This document shows positions 63,999 to 64,000 of a stretch of DNA of 64,000 bases, in pieces. A program made the translations under genes and the position numbers. The stretch lies in NCBI RefSeq assembly GCF_016865365.1, contig NZ_AP024469.1, positions 4,246,501 through 4,310,500 on the forward strand. The letters are read 5' to 3'. Below the pieces are notes generated by a model, which was not told the DNA's origin, searched no databases, and saw nothing but the letters and a program-made list of their open reading frames with translations. Numbering within the stretch: position 1 is the first letter of the stretch; the number at the start of each line of letters is the position of its first letter. Source of the stretch: Geobacter sp. SVR (GTDB lineage Bacteria; Desulfobacterota; Desulfuromonadia; Geobacterales; Pseudopelobacteraceae).

Positions 63999-64000
63999 AC

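Overview
The window looks like the chromosome of a Geobacter-type bacterium (Desulfuromonadales). The basis is a PpcA-type triheme cytochrome c7, a fused nifEN gene, nif promoters of the sigma-54 type with terminator leaders, a variant GEMM riboswitch of the kind known from Geobacter, and high-GC housekeeping genes. The organism call is inferred from gene content, not from a marker gene.

Layout. 1-11.5 kb: end of selB, a glycosyltransferase, a molybdopterin oxidoreductase, an ACT protein with a peptide deformylase, AMMECR1, a chemotaxis receptor, ppdK, an orphan gspG and ppcA. 11.5-28 kb: a MutY-like glycosylase, uvrB, gltX, a radical SAM protein, a thiSGE operon under a TPP riboswitch, a DRTGG protein, flbD-motA-motB, metX-ttcA under a SAM-I riboswitch with an attenuator, a lipoprotein, and cbiET-cbiL. 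28-34.5 kb: two tandem paralogous small exported proteins, the second behind a GEMM-type dinucleotide riboswitch; then a second deformylase, a glycosyltransferase, typA, a DUF1059 protein and a UdgX-type uracil-DNA glycosylase.

34.5-37.8 kb is a decayed accessory segment. It holds a broken polymerase (PHP domain) fragment, an IS481-like transposase relic with stops, and an AT-rich pair of genes for a pentapeptide-repeat protein and a TPR lipoprotein. 37.8-42 kb: uraA, a repeat element with inverted ends, upp, an HD hydrolase and proA.

42-63 kb is the nitrogen-fixation region on the minus strand: draT, two NifX-like proteins, a nif-type ferredoxin, nifEN and, after a 12-kb interruption, nifHDK. 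nifH, nifEN and nifX each have a sigma-54 promoter followed by a leader ending in a terminator-like hairpin. This suggests activation by an enhancer-binding protein plus control of termination. draT and the target arginine in NifH point to post-translational control as well. The interrupting 12 kb carries a response regulator coupled to a PP2C phosphatase, an MFS transporter, a DUF4382 lipoprotein, a DisA_N-like protein, a rhomboid protease, and a peroxide-defence group (Fur/PerR-type regulator, catalase, rubrerythrin) in which regulator and catalase share a palindromic operator.

Start sites were chosen from Shine-Dalgarno spacing and family length. They are often shorter than the longest open frame.
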